64,000 bases of DNA, from assembly GCA_023213315.1 (NCBI GenBank), contig JAKCPI010006311.1:1-64000 (forward strand), given 5' to 3'. The position numbers were made by a program, and so were the translations under genes. The notes beneath the pieces are model-generated. The model ran no database searches. It had not been told where the DNA came from and saw nothing but the letters and a program-made list of their open reading frames with translations. Positions 54,778-64,000 of this stretch are shown one piece after another (position 1 is the first letter of the stretch; the number at the start of each line of letters is the position of its first letter). The DNA is from Euborellia annulipes. Its lineage: Eukaryota > Arthropoda > Insecta > Dermaptera > Anisolabididae.

Positions 54778-54960
54778 TTAAACACTAGGTTATTTGTTTC
54801 AAAGGTTTTATTAATTAAAAAATTAACACTTGATACGTATTTCGACAATTCCTTGATGACAAGGAATTAATTAATAAAACCTTTGAAACAAATAACCTAG
54901 TGTTTAATTTGTATATTTAATTTTAATTTACAAAATGTTTCAACGAGAACCAACGGTCGA
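54778..54960. repeat. Snap-back repeat next to TMEM248 3' end
   Basis: Arms ACACTAGGTTATTTGTTTCA (54780-54799) and complement (54885-54904) with AGGTTTTATTAATTAA. The minus strand includes GAAATACGTATC, a longer helix III version of the hammerhead GAAA..GTC, but the CTGANGA box is not recognisable. The TMEM248 mRNA probably ends near an ATTAAA around 54990-55015. Confidence 0.55.
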
Positions 54961-55052
54961 AAGTTTAAATCTTATTAGAGCTTTGTTCTTTAATTTCCTG
55001 CAATCTCACTTTAATCCGGAATACTCGGGCGATAGAAACATCAAATGCATAT

Positions 55053-57133
55053 TTAGGAAATAAATACCTTTTCAGATGCCGATTTTTTGGCTCGTCCTCG
55101 TATAAGGGCGTAACACACTATAGTCGCTGCCATAACCATCAAAAAATATGTTGTATGCATTAGATGTAAATTCATCAATGATCGATCGTGCTATAAAGAG
55201 AAATTAATATTATTAAAATTGGCCAATTTGTATTTGAAATGAAAAAAAAAGGACACAAACCATAGTCAAATATATTGTCAATTTCGGTTTTTGGGTTGAA
55301 TCAATTCGTACTAAAGTTGATCCTTCATTTTCACACTGATTTTCAAAATCAAGATTATTATCATTCTCAAAATATCTCGCCTGCGCTTCTAAACGCGCTA
55401 CCGTCGAATCATTTGAAGTTGAATGGATGATTGAATTGCACGAGGCATCAATAAAGTCTAGAAAAAACAGAAAAAGTATTAGGCTTAGTGGAAGATAGTC
55501 ATAAGCCACCAGTTTGTCATTTTAGAGATATCCATGCCATTGGATTCTTTAAATATCCCTCTTTAATACACAGAAGGAAGTTATTTGATTTTACAATAAT
55601 CAGTGGCATATAATAAGTGCAAGTTCTCTACTTAACCAGCTAGTGATCATTTGAGAAGTAAAGATAGTCATAAGCCACAACAAAATGGCGTCGAGTGAAT
55701 GAAATTTCTTTCGAGTTCAAAGGACTTCTATGAATAAGGAAGCTGAAAATGAAGAGTCTGATTCTTTTTACGATTCTTAGCACCCAACAAGCACCAATTC
55801 CTGCTCTAATTGCAAGATGATATGAGTACAAGGGCGGATCCAGAGGTGTTTCTGGGGGGGGGGGGGGTAATCTGGTGTGACTGGTCACACAGCACACAAT
55901 TTTTTCTTAATTTCGGTAATTTAAAGGCGCATTCTATACTTGTTTTCCAGAATATAAATACAAATCAAATTCTTAAGTATTAATTTTTAAATTTTTACAT
56001 TAAAAATATATTTTTTTTCGAAAAAAAGTATTTTTTTCAAATTTCAGGGGGGGGGGGTAATTACCCCCTTGTATGAGTATAGACATTTTAATAATTTTTT
56101 TCCGGTGAATAAAGCCATAAGCCTCATTTTCGTTTTCTACTTCATTATAAATATCTCTAAAACTTAAACGAGGGCGAATGAATGTTCCTTTCTCTACTAT
56201 ATGTTTTATAAGACATCAAGGGTTCATTTTTATAAAGAAAGTTATTCTAAATTAAGTGGCTGATTTACAGATTTGAGTCAAACTTTAATTTGTCAATATC
56301 TCGAAACTTATGTTTTGTGGCTTATGACTATCTTCCAGTGAAACTTTCATTTAATTAAAAAATAAATAGGAGTTTTTTTTATTACTTGGTGTTGGCGTCG
56401 GAGGAAGTAAACTTTTCGGTCCGGTAAATCTTGCACATATTTGATGTTCTTGTGAAAGATTGCGGGCAAAATAAAGAGCAAGTTCAACTTGGCCATTATT
56501 AACAACTTCGCTGCACGAGGTCCAACCTTAAATAAAAAACAAATCATTTGATTGATTTTAATTTTGATTCAGTTCCATTTTTTTTAAGGATAAATATAAT
56601 TACCAGAAACATCAATATTGCCAACAAAAGTGACATTTGGAGGCCAACGTGATGTAACAAAATGTTCAAGTCGAAATGAAAGTCCAAACATAATTGTGAC
56701 ATTGTTTACTTCATCATCCGAATGGGGAGGCAATTGGAAATCATTAGTAGAAGCTGGAGTATTATCATTTGGAGTTGAGGACGACGAGCTCGTGGTCGTT
56801 ATCGTTGTGTCTAATAAAGAGGATGACGTTGGAGAGTAGAGACATAAATCCATTGAGGAAAGGTGTTTGAAAAAATGTTTCCATTCCTGAAAATTTCAAT
56901 ATTCAATCAAATTGAATTTCATAACAAAAGAATCTGTTATTGTCTAACAAATGAAGAAATTTGAATTTAAATGAATATTTATTTACCCAATCAACATTAG
57001 GATTGATTAGATTATCAGTATTTCGTATATAATAAGCAAGACAGAGTGTTGTCAGTGAAAATGCGGTTAAACAAAGAGTGAAAACCACGAGAGGTGGCCG
57101 GTTCAACGTTTTCCAAGTCGAGCTAAAAGCCAT
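55053..57133 (-). CDS. TMEM248: Transmembrane protein 248, five coding exons
   Basis: Exons on the minus strand: 57133-56987, 56886-56604, 56526-56386, 55457-55261, 55190-55053; product 301 aa (human 314). The N-terminal RPPLVVF followed by a hydrophobic helix (about residues 12-36), and the C-terminal HDRSLMNLHLMHTTYF leading into a second helix and the basic tail GRAKK, match TMEM248. Between the helices is a presumably lumenal or extracellular domain with a Ser/Thr-rich insert (about residues 70-95), several N-x-S/T sites and Cys residues. The family is multi-pass and has little assigned function. The start sits in a GCCATGG context. A candidate 5' UTR intron is visible upstream (donor near 57224, acceptor just before the start). 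The last exon reads through a possible donor (AAG|GTATTT) to a stop five codons on; the human protein also ends soon after PEK. The fourth donor, ATG|GTTTGT, is weak. Confidence 0.92.
55832..56075. mobile_element. G/C-run hAT MITE in TMEM248 intron 3
   Basis: AAGGGCGGATCCAGAGGTG left end, G13, ATCTGGTGTGACTGG, and a right end cut at CCCCCTTGTAT. Same family as 12341 and 26787. ATGAGTA flanks both sides with one difference nearby. Confidence 0.6.
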
Positions 57134-57239
57134 GGCTTAGTTTCAAATCTTAAAAAAAGAAGACAAAAATCACTAATTAATATCATAAGATTTAATTAGA
57201 AATTAGAGAAATGAAAATGGTTACCTTTTAAAAGTTTTT

Positions 57240-57660
57240 AAATTGAGCTATCTCATGGAATAAAAATATATATTATTTGATAAATAACACATCGCAAGAC
57301 AAATATTTACATATTATTTGTTTAGTGAATGATACTTAAAAATTCACAGTTTAAAAAGAAAACATTTGCCAGCTCAGAAAATTTGACATTTGATTAAGGT
57401 CGCCATTTGAAAATTATAGGCAGCCTAGAAACCACTGACCAGAAATTAGAAACGCAAACTGAGGCTAATACGTTGCTATTTAGAAATTGACAGCTAACTT
57501 CACTGATAATATCGTACCGGAAAATCCGGTAAAAAAAGAAATATCATTCGTCCAGAAAAACATTGGATAAAATTAATTGGTTTTAAAAAGTAAAGATTTT
57601 TTTTCTTATTTTTTTTTACATTATAAATTTTTTTAAATTTGTTATTTCTCTACCTAGTAG
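57240..57660. other. Intergenic, upstream of TMEM248
   Basis: AT-rich; should contain the TMEM248 promoter and 5' UTR exon. Nothing else recognised. Confidence 0.4.
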
Positions 57661-58012
57661 GCAGAGTTGGGTTTTATACACGATTTTGCAGTTTTATACA
57701 AAAATCGCGGATAAAACTTGTATAAAACGTATAAAACTTGGATGCGCATGCGCAAACCCGACGAGAAAGGAAATTCAAATAAAATTTCATTTTTCAATTA
57801 TTAACATTTTGATTATATTATTCACTAAATAAAAATCAAACAACATCGTCAATGCTTTAAAACATTATAAAATATGAAAAGTTTTTAAGCTGTTTTTTTC
57901 AGAGGGGGGGTTGGTTTTTTACAGTTTTATACCTTTTATACATCGGCCTAGTTTTATCCGCAATAGTTTTATACATGTATAAAACCGTGTATTATACTCG
58001 GCGGTGGCCAGG
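57661..58012. mobile_element. DNA transposon relic with GTATAAAAC subterminal repeats
   Basis: Starts GGCAGAGTTGGGTTTTATAC and ends CCGTGTATTATACTCGGCGG. GTTTTATAC/GTATAAAAC occurs at least six times near both ends. The middle (TTTTTCAATTATTAACATTTTG) is shared with LRRC47 intron 6. Confidence 0.5.
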
Positions 58013-58324
58013 ATGAGGAGCGCTCAATAAGAATGTATGTAATAAAAGAGCGAGCTTTCACTAAATTCTTGGTCAACTTTGAAATTGTGAATAAGAAATA
58101 CGGTTTTGAGTCAGAGTTCTACCCTATCTTCGGAAAGACATTAAAAATAAAAACTAAAAATATGAAATCTAGAACTAGAAGTGAAAATGGAGGAAGCGGT
58201 CTCTTAAATGGAGTTTTTGATAAAGGTTTGGTCGAGTTAAAATTATTATGGTCTCTTATATCCTTTATTACAAAGTAAATAATCTAAATCGAATAAACAA
58301 GTTCCTAATTTTATTTTCCTTCAT

Positions 58325-58435
58325 GAAGCGTCCAGCGCATGCGTAGTGAGGAAGATCACATGCGCAGGAACGAAAAATACGCTTTTCCTTAATGCGCATG
58401 CGCCGGACACCTAACTTCAGACTGTACTACGCGCT
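58325..58435. repeat. GC-rich inverted repeat with GCGCATGCG arms
   Basis: GTCCAGCGCATGCGTA (about 58330) and AATGCGCATGCGCCGGAC (about 58393-58410) are imperfect inverted repeats; CACATGCGCAGG lies between. Possible MITE. Confidence 0.4.
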
Positions 58436-58846
58436 TTATTCATGGCCATTGTTATTCTTTGGCAGTTTTATGATAAATTTTTATCTTTTATAATAATTTC
58501 GTCAGAATAGGGGATATTATTTTTAGGTCATGTGAAAATAAGTATTTTTTTTTTTTATAATAACAAATACTTTTATAATGTATTTTCATTAATTATGTTT
58601 TGGGGTTTACTTATGGTAAAAATATTATGCCAAGTTAATAAATAAATGAACGTCGAACAAAACTAGTAAAAAAAACTAGAAATGGGACAGCCAGGAAAGT
58701 AGATATTTATGACTATTTTCAACTATCAATTCCTAAAATGAAACAGTTATCCTGAATTGACTAAATGGCCCCAAAAAAACACGATATTCTTTATTACTTA
58801 AGAATAGGCCTACAGTATCAATCATACCCGGTATAATTATTTTAAC

Positions 58847-59104
58847 CAGGGGCGTATATAGAAATTTTTTCGGGGGGGGGGCCCGAACTCAAAAATTTTT
58901 CTGAGGAAAATTTTTTTTTAAGAAACTATACTTTTTTTCACACGAAATTTTTTGTGGAACATTTTTTCTATTGCGGAACCAAAGTTGTCCATCCTGCGGA
59001 AAAATTTGTTGCGCTGATGTCTGTATATCCCTATATATGTATATGTGTTTGGGAAATTTCGGGGGGGGGCCGGGCCCCTCGCCCCCCCCTTAAATACGCC
59101 CCTG
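58847..59104. mobile_element. hAT MITE, 8-bp target duplication ATTTTAAC
   Basis: 258 bp; exact ATTTTAAC at 58839-58846 and 59105-59112. Ends CAGGGGCGTATATAG and, inverted, CAGGGGCGTATTTAAG. Its right 120 bp (GCGCTGATGTCTGTATATCC) is nearly identical to 53200-53322, so 53183 is an internally deleted sibling. Confidence 0.85.
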
Positions 59105-59222
59105 ATTTTAACATACATTGTTTCTACTGACCATTAAAATTCAAATAGCGTAGAATCACCCACATATTAATTGTTTAACCTGTGTGCTTTTTTGACATTA
59201 AATCGTTTGTTATAGATAACAC

Positions 59223-59363
59223 CATGGGCGTAACTAGAAAATTGGGCTGGGGGAGCCATGGGACTAGCTATCCTCCGGGGGGGGGCCTGTAAAGCCCCAT
59301 ATTTTCTCAAATTTTCTTGGGGCAGAGAGCTTTCTGGGGGGGGGGGGGCTAGTTACGCCCATG
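59223..59363. mobile_element. hAT MITE, 8-bp target duplication GATAACAC
   Basis: 141 bp; exact GATAACAC at 59215-59222 and 59364-59371. 15-bp perfect inverted ends CATGGGCGTAACTAG. Two G runs (10 and 13) inside. Relatives at 15850, 19038 and 43470. Confidence 0.85.
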
Positions 59364-59443
59364 GATAACACATTGAGAGTGTTGACTGACTTTTACCAGA
59401 AAATTCTTTGTTTCATATATCTCATTTAAAGGGTTTTTCACAA

Positions 59444-59622
59444 TTATGCCAACAAATCCTTTGTCACAATCCCACATATAAAGGCTTTTTCAAGCATGTG
59501 GAATTTTAAATGTTCTTTTAATGTTGAGTATTTATTACAATATTCATAAGTTAACACTTTCTTGCTTCTCTCGACTTCTCTTTTCATTTTTTCTTCACTT
59601 GTCTTCAGAATGGAAGATTCTT
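59444..59622 (-). pseudogene. Degraded C2H2 zinc-finger fragment
   Basis: Read on the minus strand from a TTTTTTAG acceptor-like site at 59623, an open stretch encodes an acidic/basic leader (SEEKMKREVERSKK) and then YEYCNKYSTLKEHLKFH and EKAFICG. This matches a C2H2 finger (L..H...H and the EKP(F/Y) linker), but the first zinc-binding Cys of the first finger and the second Cys of the next are missing, and a stop follows. It looks like a relic exon of a zinc-finger gene or of a transposon-carried finger. No neighbouring exon was found. Confidence 0.5.
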
Positions 59623-60488
59623 CTAAAAAATAATAAAAAGAATAATTATAAAAAGTATATTTAATAAAACGACTAAATTATTTACCTTTTTTTTTATTCA
59701 AATTTAATTTTAGACTTTATACAAGTGTATTTTATAAACTTTTTTTTTTTTTTGCTATGTTTATGATTAAATAAATTAATGAAATTGATTTGACAAATTT
59801 TGTACATGTGGGAAGTGGATCTGAAAAACAATAAGAGAATTTTATAAATATTTAGAAGAAAAAAAAAAGAAAAATATGAAATACAAGTGACATTTTAAGG
59901 TTATAAAAATAAATTACCCATATGAATGACATATTTCTCTTCTTGCTTTTCAGAAATATTTAATTTTTTTTTTTAATATTACGTATTATCTTTTTCTCTC
60001 TTGATTTTCTTCAAATAGTAGCAAGAAAAACTAATCAATTATAAAAATTAATGAGATTTTATTATTTTATCAATGCGATGCTAGCGCCTAAAACGCCAAC
60101 CGACGCCAACTCAAAGAACTAAACGTTGCTTAGTTCCTTTTCTGGCCACTCGAAGCTACAAAATAAATCTGATTTGTTTAAAAAATAACAATGAACGAAT
60201 AAATCTCAAGGAGATTAGCTAAAGTAAGGGAGATTTTACAAAATAATTATTTTTTTTAATTAACATAATTCACAAATTAAGAAAGAAATGCTGTTTTTAA
60301 AAGAAATGTCATCAGATTTTAACATTCCGAATAAAAGGTAACTATGCAACAACTAAAATAAATAAATAAAAAGTCTCTGACATCATTATATCCCAATGAT
60401 ATCAATATTTACATTTTTTTTAATGAATTCATTCTATGTAACCTGAAAAATTCTTATGGTCACTTAATTTTTAAACTAACTTTATAAT
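59623..60488. other. AT-rich intergenic DNA before the peroxiredoxin
   Basis: No repeat family recognised. A slightly GC-richer patch near 60070-60150 could be promoter sequence of the peroxiredoxin; this is a guess. Confidence 0.35.
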
Positions 60489-60513
60489 TTTTTTTTTTTT
60501 TTTTTACTCCGCT

Positions 60514-61188
60514 ATGGAAAAGTATTATTCGCAGGCTCAGTGCAAAATTTCCTCTTGTAAATATGCAAGAAAACCGGAGGATCTATCTGAGTTTAAAATA
60601 ACTATGCCGAAAATACAATCTCCAGCTCCTAACTTTTTTGGAATAGCGGTTATAAATGGCAAATTCGAAGACATTAGATTAGAGGATTATAAAGGGAAAT
60701 ATGTGGTCCTTCTCTTTTATCCACTTAATTTCACCTTCGTGTGTCCAACTGAACTCATTGGATTCTCTGATAGAGCTGATGAATTCCGTAGCATTGGCTG
60801 TGAGATCATTGCCGTTTCCTGCGAGAGTCATTTTTGTCATTTGGCTTGGATTCACACTCCTCGGCGACAAGGAGGTCTTGGTCCCATGAATATCCCCGTT
60901 TTAGCTGATAAAAGTAGCAAGATTGCGCGCGATTATGGCGTCTACGACGAAGACACAGGAATTCCCTATCGTGGCTTGTTTATTATCGATGCTATGCAAA
61001 GATTAAGGCAAATGACTATTAATGATCTTCAAGTGGGACGAAACGTGGATGAAGCTCTTCGGTTAGTTCAAGCCTTTCAATATACCGATAAGAATGGAGA
61101 GGTTTGTCCTCTTGGCTGGAGGCCAGGCGCCAGAACAATAAAACCAAATCCTGACGACAGCAAAGCCTATTTCAAAGACCTTGATTGA
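60514..61188 (+). CDS. Typical 2-Cys peroxiredoxin, intronless frame with N-terminal extension
   Basis: A 224-aa uninterrupted frame of the Prx1/Prx4 subfamily. The active-site motif is [12 protein letters not shown] (peroxidatic Cys77, Thr74, Pro70) with Arg153 in the RGLFIID block; the resolving cysteine is Cys198 in GEVCP. GGLG (120-123) and a C-terminal YF (219-220) are the motifs linked to sensitivity to over-oxidation. It reduces hydrogen and organic peroxides as a head-to-tail dimer, recycled by thioredoxin. Oddities: the usual Asp in PLDFTF is Asn72, and the usual Thr in SHFTHLAW is Cys108. Met31 (60604) begins [11 protein letters not shown], the normal cytosolic start; the 30 extra residues contain two Cys and no obvious signal peptide. 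The lack of introns fits either a retrocopy or the last exon of a longer gene: a pyrimidine tract (60489-60505) and CAG (60530-60532) could be an acceptor. Orthology to Prx1 or Prx4 is not resolved. Confidence 0.9.
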   Translation: MEKYYSQAQCKISSCKYARKPEDLSEFKITMPKIQSPAPNFFGIAVINGKFEDIRLEDYKGKYVVLLFYPLNFTFVCPTELIGFSDRADEFRSIGCEIIAVSCESHFCHLAWIHTPRRQGGLGPMNIPVLADKSSKIARDYGVYDEDTGIPYRGLFIIDAMQRLRQMTINDLQVGRNVDEALRLVQAFQYTDKNGEVCPLGWRPGARTIKPNPDDSKAYFKDLD

Positions 61189-61213
61189 AAATTTATAAAT
61201 GTATTATTTGTAA

Positions 61214-61238
61214 AATAAAATTTTTAAAAACAAATAAA
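61214..61238 (+). promoter_or_regulatory. Two AATAAA poly(A) signals of the peroxiredoxin
   Basis: Canonical hexamers lie at 61214-61219 and 61233-61238, 26 and 45 nt past the stop. Their presence shows the frame has an ordinary mRNA end of its own. Confidence 0.6.
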
Positions 61239-61599
61239 ATTATATCCATTTACGTAGGATACCAACTTAAGACCTAAACGTCCTTCTTGTTTTTTAATTT
61301 TTCTTTATATTTTATTTTTAAATGCATATGAAAAAAATAATTAGTAAAAAATAAATTTATTTGGATGGCGATAACAAGTTCTCTGAGCTTAGCTTATATT
61401 CTTTTCATTGTTTTAAATTTACCGCCATTTTATTTAACCCGTTTTGCCAAAATTATTTGTTTTAAATAAACAAAGAAATAGAAAAAAGAACATTTTTTTA
61501 TTCTTAAAAAAATAATGTATTTTAAAATAATTAATTTATCTTTTTTAATTTTTTTTTTTAGTGATTTAATTCCTAGGTTGGTATTGATTGTTTAGTGAC

Positions 61600-61656
61600 T
61601 GAAACGTGTTTGTCTCTTTTTCCTTTTCCATCTCAAGAACACGCCATTTACGCCAA
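61600..61656 (+). promoter_or_regulatory. RPL6 first noncoding exon with 5' TOP-like tract
   Basis: A C-initiated pyrimidine tract (CTCTTTTTCCTTTTCC, from about 61614) is followed by ACACGCC and a strong donor GTAAGT at 61657. Ribosomal protein mRNAs begin with such TOP tracts, which couple their translation to growth signalling. The exact transcription start is inferred. Intron 1 (61657-62110) leads to an acceptor placed one base before the start codon. Confidence 0.65.
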
Positions 61657-62111
61657 GTAAGTTATATATTTTTATTTCAATTTTTCTCATGCATCCTTAA
61701 TAATATGTGGCTTTTTTATCTAAATTTTATATTTCTGATCATCTAATTAAATGTACGTGCCTATATTTAATCATTTGTTGTTAATTTCAAAACATTTTAA
61801 AAAAAATTTACTCAACATTTCATCTTAACCTTATGTTAAACTTTTTGATGTAATTTATATATAAATATTAGTTATGTTCTTTATTTATTAGGATATATTA
61901 AAAAAAGAAAAAGACATGTTTTCTTTTTAAAATTAAATAGATTTACATTTTCTAACCAATTATATTGAATCAAATCTCTTAACGCCTGTTTTTGTTTACC
62001 CAATGAAACAAGGCGATTATTATTAATCAAGTATTTTATTTATTAATGTTTCTTATTTAATGTGTCAATAACTATTTCTAACTAGATTTATTGTTTTTTT
62101 TTATTTCTAGA

Positions 62112-62964
62112 ATGGCGGATGCTAAGGAAGCCAAGAAGACGCCTTCAAAAACTGAAAAGCCACAGAAGAAAAAAATCAAGAAAGGTATTTATTTATTTTA
62201 GAATTATAAAATCCACTTTTCTCAGTTGATAAAATCTTTTAACTAGTCCATGTTTTAGAGGTTATATACATCTTATCAAACACTTCATACTTTCTCCATT
62301 CATTTTTAATTCTATTAATGACTCGAAATTTCTCTGAGAAACCAAGAAAGCCATATATAGTGAGCGCTAAAGTTCAAGCCCTCCATTCTTCTTCTTTCGT
62401 AGCCTTATTCCCGCACTGCGGGGTCGACGGAATGGTTTTTTTTTCGGTTGGAAGAAATAGAACAGGCCGGCCCATCGCATGGTCTGACGCCTGTTAAAAA
62501 TATAGAAGGAAGGGACAGACATGTAAAGAACAGAAGGACTGCCAGTCCCAGCTCGGGTAGCTCATGGTCTGCGCCATCCACGTGCCCACAAGTTCAAGCC
62601 CTCCATTCGTTTTCTTTATTATGATAATTTCATTGTTTTTTTTTTTGATAGTCCAAACCTAGAAAATGTTTTTGACTCTCCCAGGGGCTATTCATTAAAT
62701 TTCAATCAATTATTCATTCAAAATGATGAGAATTCGGATCCAATTTCGGATTAAAAAATGACCGAAAAATAAAAAGATTCTGATTTATATTTATCTTGTT
62801 TATAATATTTCCGTTAATTGTTGGATATTGAATTGAAATTCCTTATTTTTTTAGGACCTTCAAGGAACTATGAACTCGCTCCTGGAGTCCTCCGATTCAG
62901 CCGTACTCGTATGTACCATAAGAAGGCTTTATGGAAATTCGTTGGCAAAAAGACACCTAAGACG
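62112..62964 (+). CDS. RPL6: Large-subunit ribosomal protein L6 (eL6), 5' part only
   Basis: Coding exons 62112-62184 and 62855-62964 give the first 61 residues; the gene continues past the window end. The N-terminus is a Lys-rich, Ala/Pro-containing tail (MADAKEAKK), followed by PSRNYELAPGVLRFSRTRMY and KKALWKF, which align with the SRN..L..G..R(Y/F)SRS.MY block of RPL6. The protein is a structural component of the cytosolic 60S subunit. The start is the first ATG after the 5' UTR intron (TAG|A-ATGGCG). Intron 2 (62185-62854) contains a young short retroposon with a 19-bp target duplication. No further RPL6 exon is recognisable between 62965 and 64000, so intron 3 is at least 1 kb and made of hairpin repeats. 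Confidence 0.9.
62389..62589 (-). mobile_element. Family B retroposon, 19-bp target duplication, RPL6 intron 2
   Basis: 201 bp; exact AAGTTCAAGCCCTCCATTC at 62370-62388 and 62590-62608. Minus-strand head TGGGCACGTGG, tail CGAAAGAAGAAG. Longest duplication in the window. Confidence 0.85.
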
Positions 62965-63094
62965 GTAAAATGTTTACAAAAACTAACACTGGATTTAATA
63001 ACAAAGAGTTTTTTCACGAAATTACTTTTGTCGAATTTTAAAATTTCTAATTGACTTTTATCGATTATTTAACAAATGAAGAGATTATTTGGTT

Positions 63095-63340
63095 TAGAGG
63101 AAATTTGTCGAGATTATTAAAGGGTTGGAGAAGCAAGAGTCTTTAATTTATGCCAAAAGAATATCGCCTTCCAATCCATGTGTAGATGGCATATATTAAA
63201 GATTCTTGCTTCTCCAACCCTTTAATAATCTTGCCAAATTTCCTCTTTTTCTTATTTTGCTTTATTGAACAACAATGACGTTTCCTTTAAAACAAACACA
63301 ATTCCTGTTGAAGGCCGAAACGTCGACATTGTTGTTCACT
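63095..63340. repeat. Double hairpin repeat in RPL6 intron 3
   Basis: Arms at 63098-63155 and 63185-63246 (GATTATTAAAGGGTTGGAGA and complement) form one large hairpin; GAACAACAATGACG (63267-63280) and CGTCGACATTGTTGTTC (63321-63337) form a second that holds CTGTTGAAGGCCGAAACGTC, a damaged hammerhead-like motif without room for stem II. Confidence 0.55.
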
Positions 63341-63464
63341 AAAGCACTAAAGCAAAAAGAAAATTTTTTTTCTTTATTTTACTTGAGCTCTCTCTTCATT
63401 ATAAATTATACATTCAGCCACTACTCCTTGAATTATATTTATTTTATTTATTTTTATCCAAAAA

Positions 63465-63580
63465 AGTCTATAGAGGGTCTAAAACTATTATGGGGCTATA
63501 ATAATTTTCAATGCGGCCCGCGGAGTTGTGATGCATTTAAGTGGCCCGTAAGATCATTTAGGTTGCCCACCCCTGGACTA
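63465..63580. mobile_element. hAT right-end fragment
   Basis: CGGCCCGCGGAG and the terminus GGTTGCCCACCCCTG match animal hAT MITE right ends. The left end is not recognisable. Confidence 0.45.
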
Positions 63581-64000
63581 GATGCTTATATAGTGAGTGC
63601 CCAGGTTGGGCCCAGCAAAGAATTTTCTACATGTCCTAATTTCATAGTTTTTTGGTTTTCAATTTGAAACTTAAAGAATTAAAATTTCGTGATTGCATCT
63701 TATAGAAAATTTTTTATCTTTTATATAAACATTCAAATGTAATCACATGTAGAAAACGCATAGCTTTTAACTTGCACCCTCAATTTACATTCATTTTCTA
63801 AGTGAACTCAACTGATGATGGCGATATTTCATTAATTAATGTTTTTTCCTAGCTCTTTGTCTATTACATAGGTCAACAAAAAATTTTTTTTGTTTCTGTT
63901 CTATTGCTGGAAACCAAAAAACACTTAAATTTCCATTTTTTGCTTTTAAAGTTTGCTTTTGTTTAAAACGAAACAGTCCAAACAAACATAAAAGAAATAC

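Noticed and set aside
56618..56839. 73-codon plus-strand frame
   Set aside because: Antisense of TMEM248 exon 2.
58033..58278. 81-codon plus-strand frame after the 57661 element
   Set aside because: No homologue recognised, no splice or promoter signal; may be chance.
63305..63324. CTGTTGAAGGCCGAAACGTC as a hammerhead ribozyme
   Set aside because: Only five bases lie between the CTGA-like box and GAAA, too few for stem II; the box also has a changed base. Kept only as a relic.
1..64000. CRISPR arrays, bacterial operons or prophage
   Set aside because: No short regularly spaced repeats, no ribosome-binding sites and clear spliceosomal introns; the DNA is eukaryotic.

Overview
This window is AT-rich nuclear DNA from an animal, most likely an arthropod. 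The genes are split by spliceosomal introns with GT..AG borders, and each protein aligns along its length with a conserved metazoan family I know. The arthropod call is weaker: it rests on short TTAGG-type runs and on the repeat load. Roughly three quarters of the window is transposable elements and their relics.

Layout. Positions 1-27,250 hold no gene I can support. This part is tRNA-derived SINEs, a second short retroposon family, hAT and mariner MITEs, a Helitron, a 1.3-kb palindrome and older unassigned repeats. From 27,291 to 33,856 (minus strand) lies a seven-exon LRRC47 gene. It is head-to-head with an 18-exon INTS4 gene (34,631-52,149, plus), with 774 bp between the start codons. After about 2.9 kb of repeats comes a five-exon TMEM248 gene (55,053-57,133, minus). 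Further on are a degraded C2H2 zinc-finger fragment (59,444-59,622, minus), an uninterrupted 2-Cys peroxiredoxin reading frame (60,514-61,188, plus), and the start of RPL6 (first exon from about 61,614; start codon 62,112), which runs out of the window. I joined all exons by hand; frame is kept through every splice and the assembled proteins have lengths near their human counterparts.

The genes do not form a pathway. INTS4 is a scaffold of Integrator (snRNA 3'-end processing and RNA polymerase II attenuation), LRRC47 is a leucine-rich-repeat protein with a B3/B4 fold, TMEM248 is a membrane protein, the peroxiredoxin removes peroxides, and RPL6 belongs to the large ribosomal subunit.

The most interesting layer is the mobile DNA. 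Several snap-back repeats carry the hammerhead ribozyme core (CTGANGA, stem II, GAAAC, GTC). One copy, at 54,279-54,318 on the minus strand, has an intact core plus a 4-bp stem I; others are intact or carry one to a few changes. The motifs tend to occur as facing pairs on opposite strands. Other notable structures are a three-level nested insertion in INTS4 intron 5, elements inserted at TTAA sites inside related elements, hAT MITEs with exact 8-bp target duplications and long G and C runs, a Helitron whose empty site survives in a paralogous repeat, and short retroposons with 13-19 bp target duplications.
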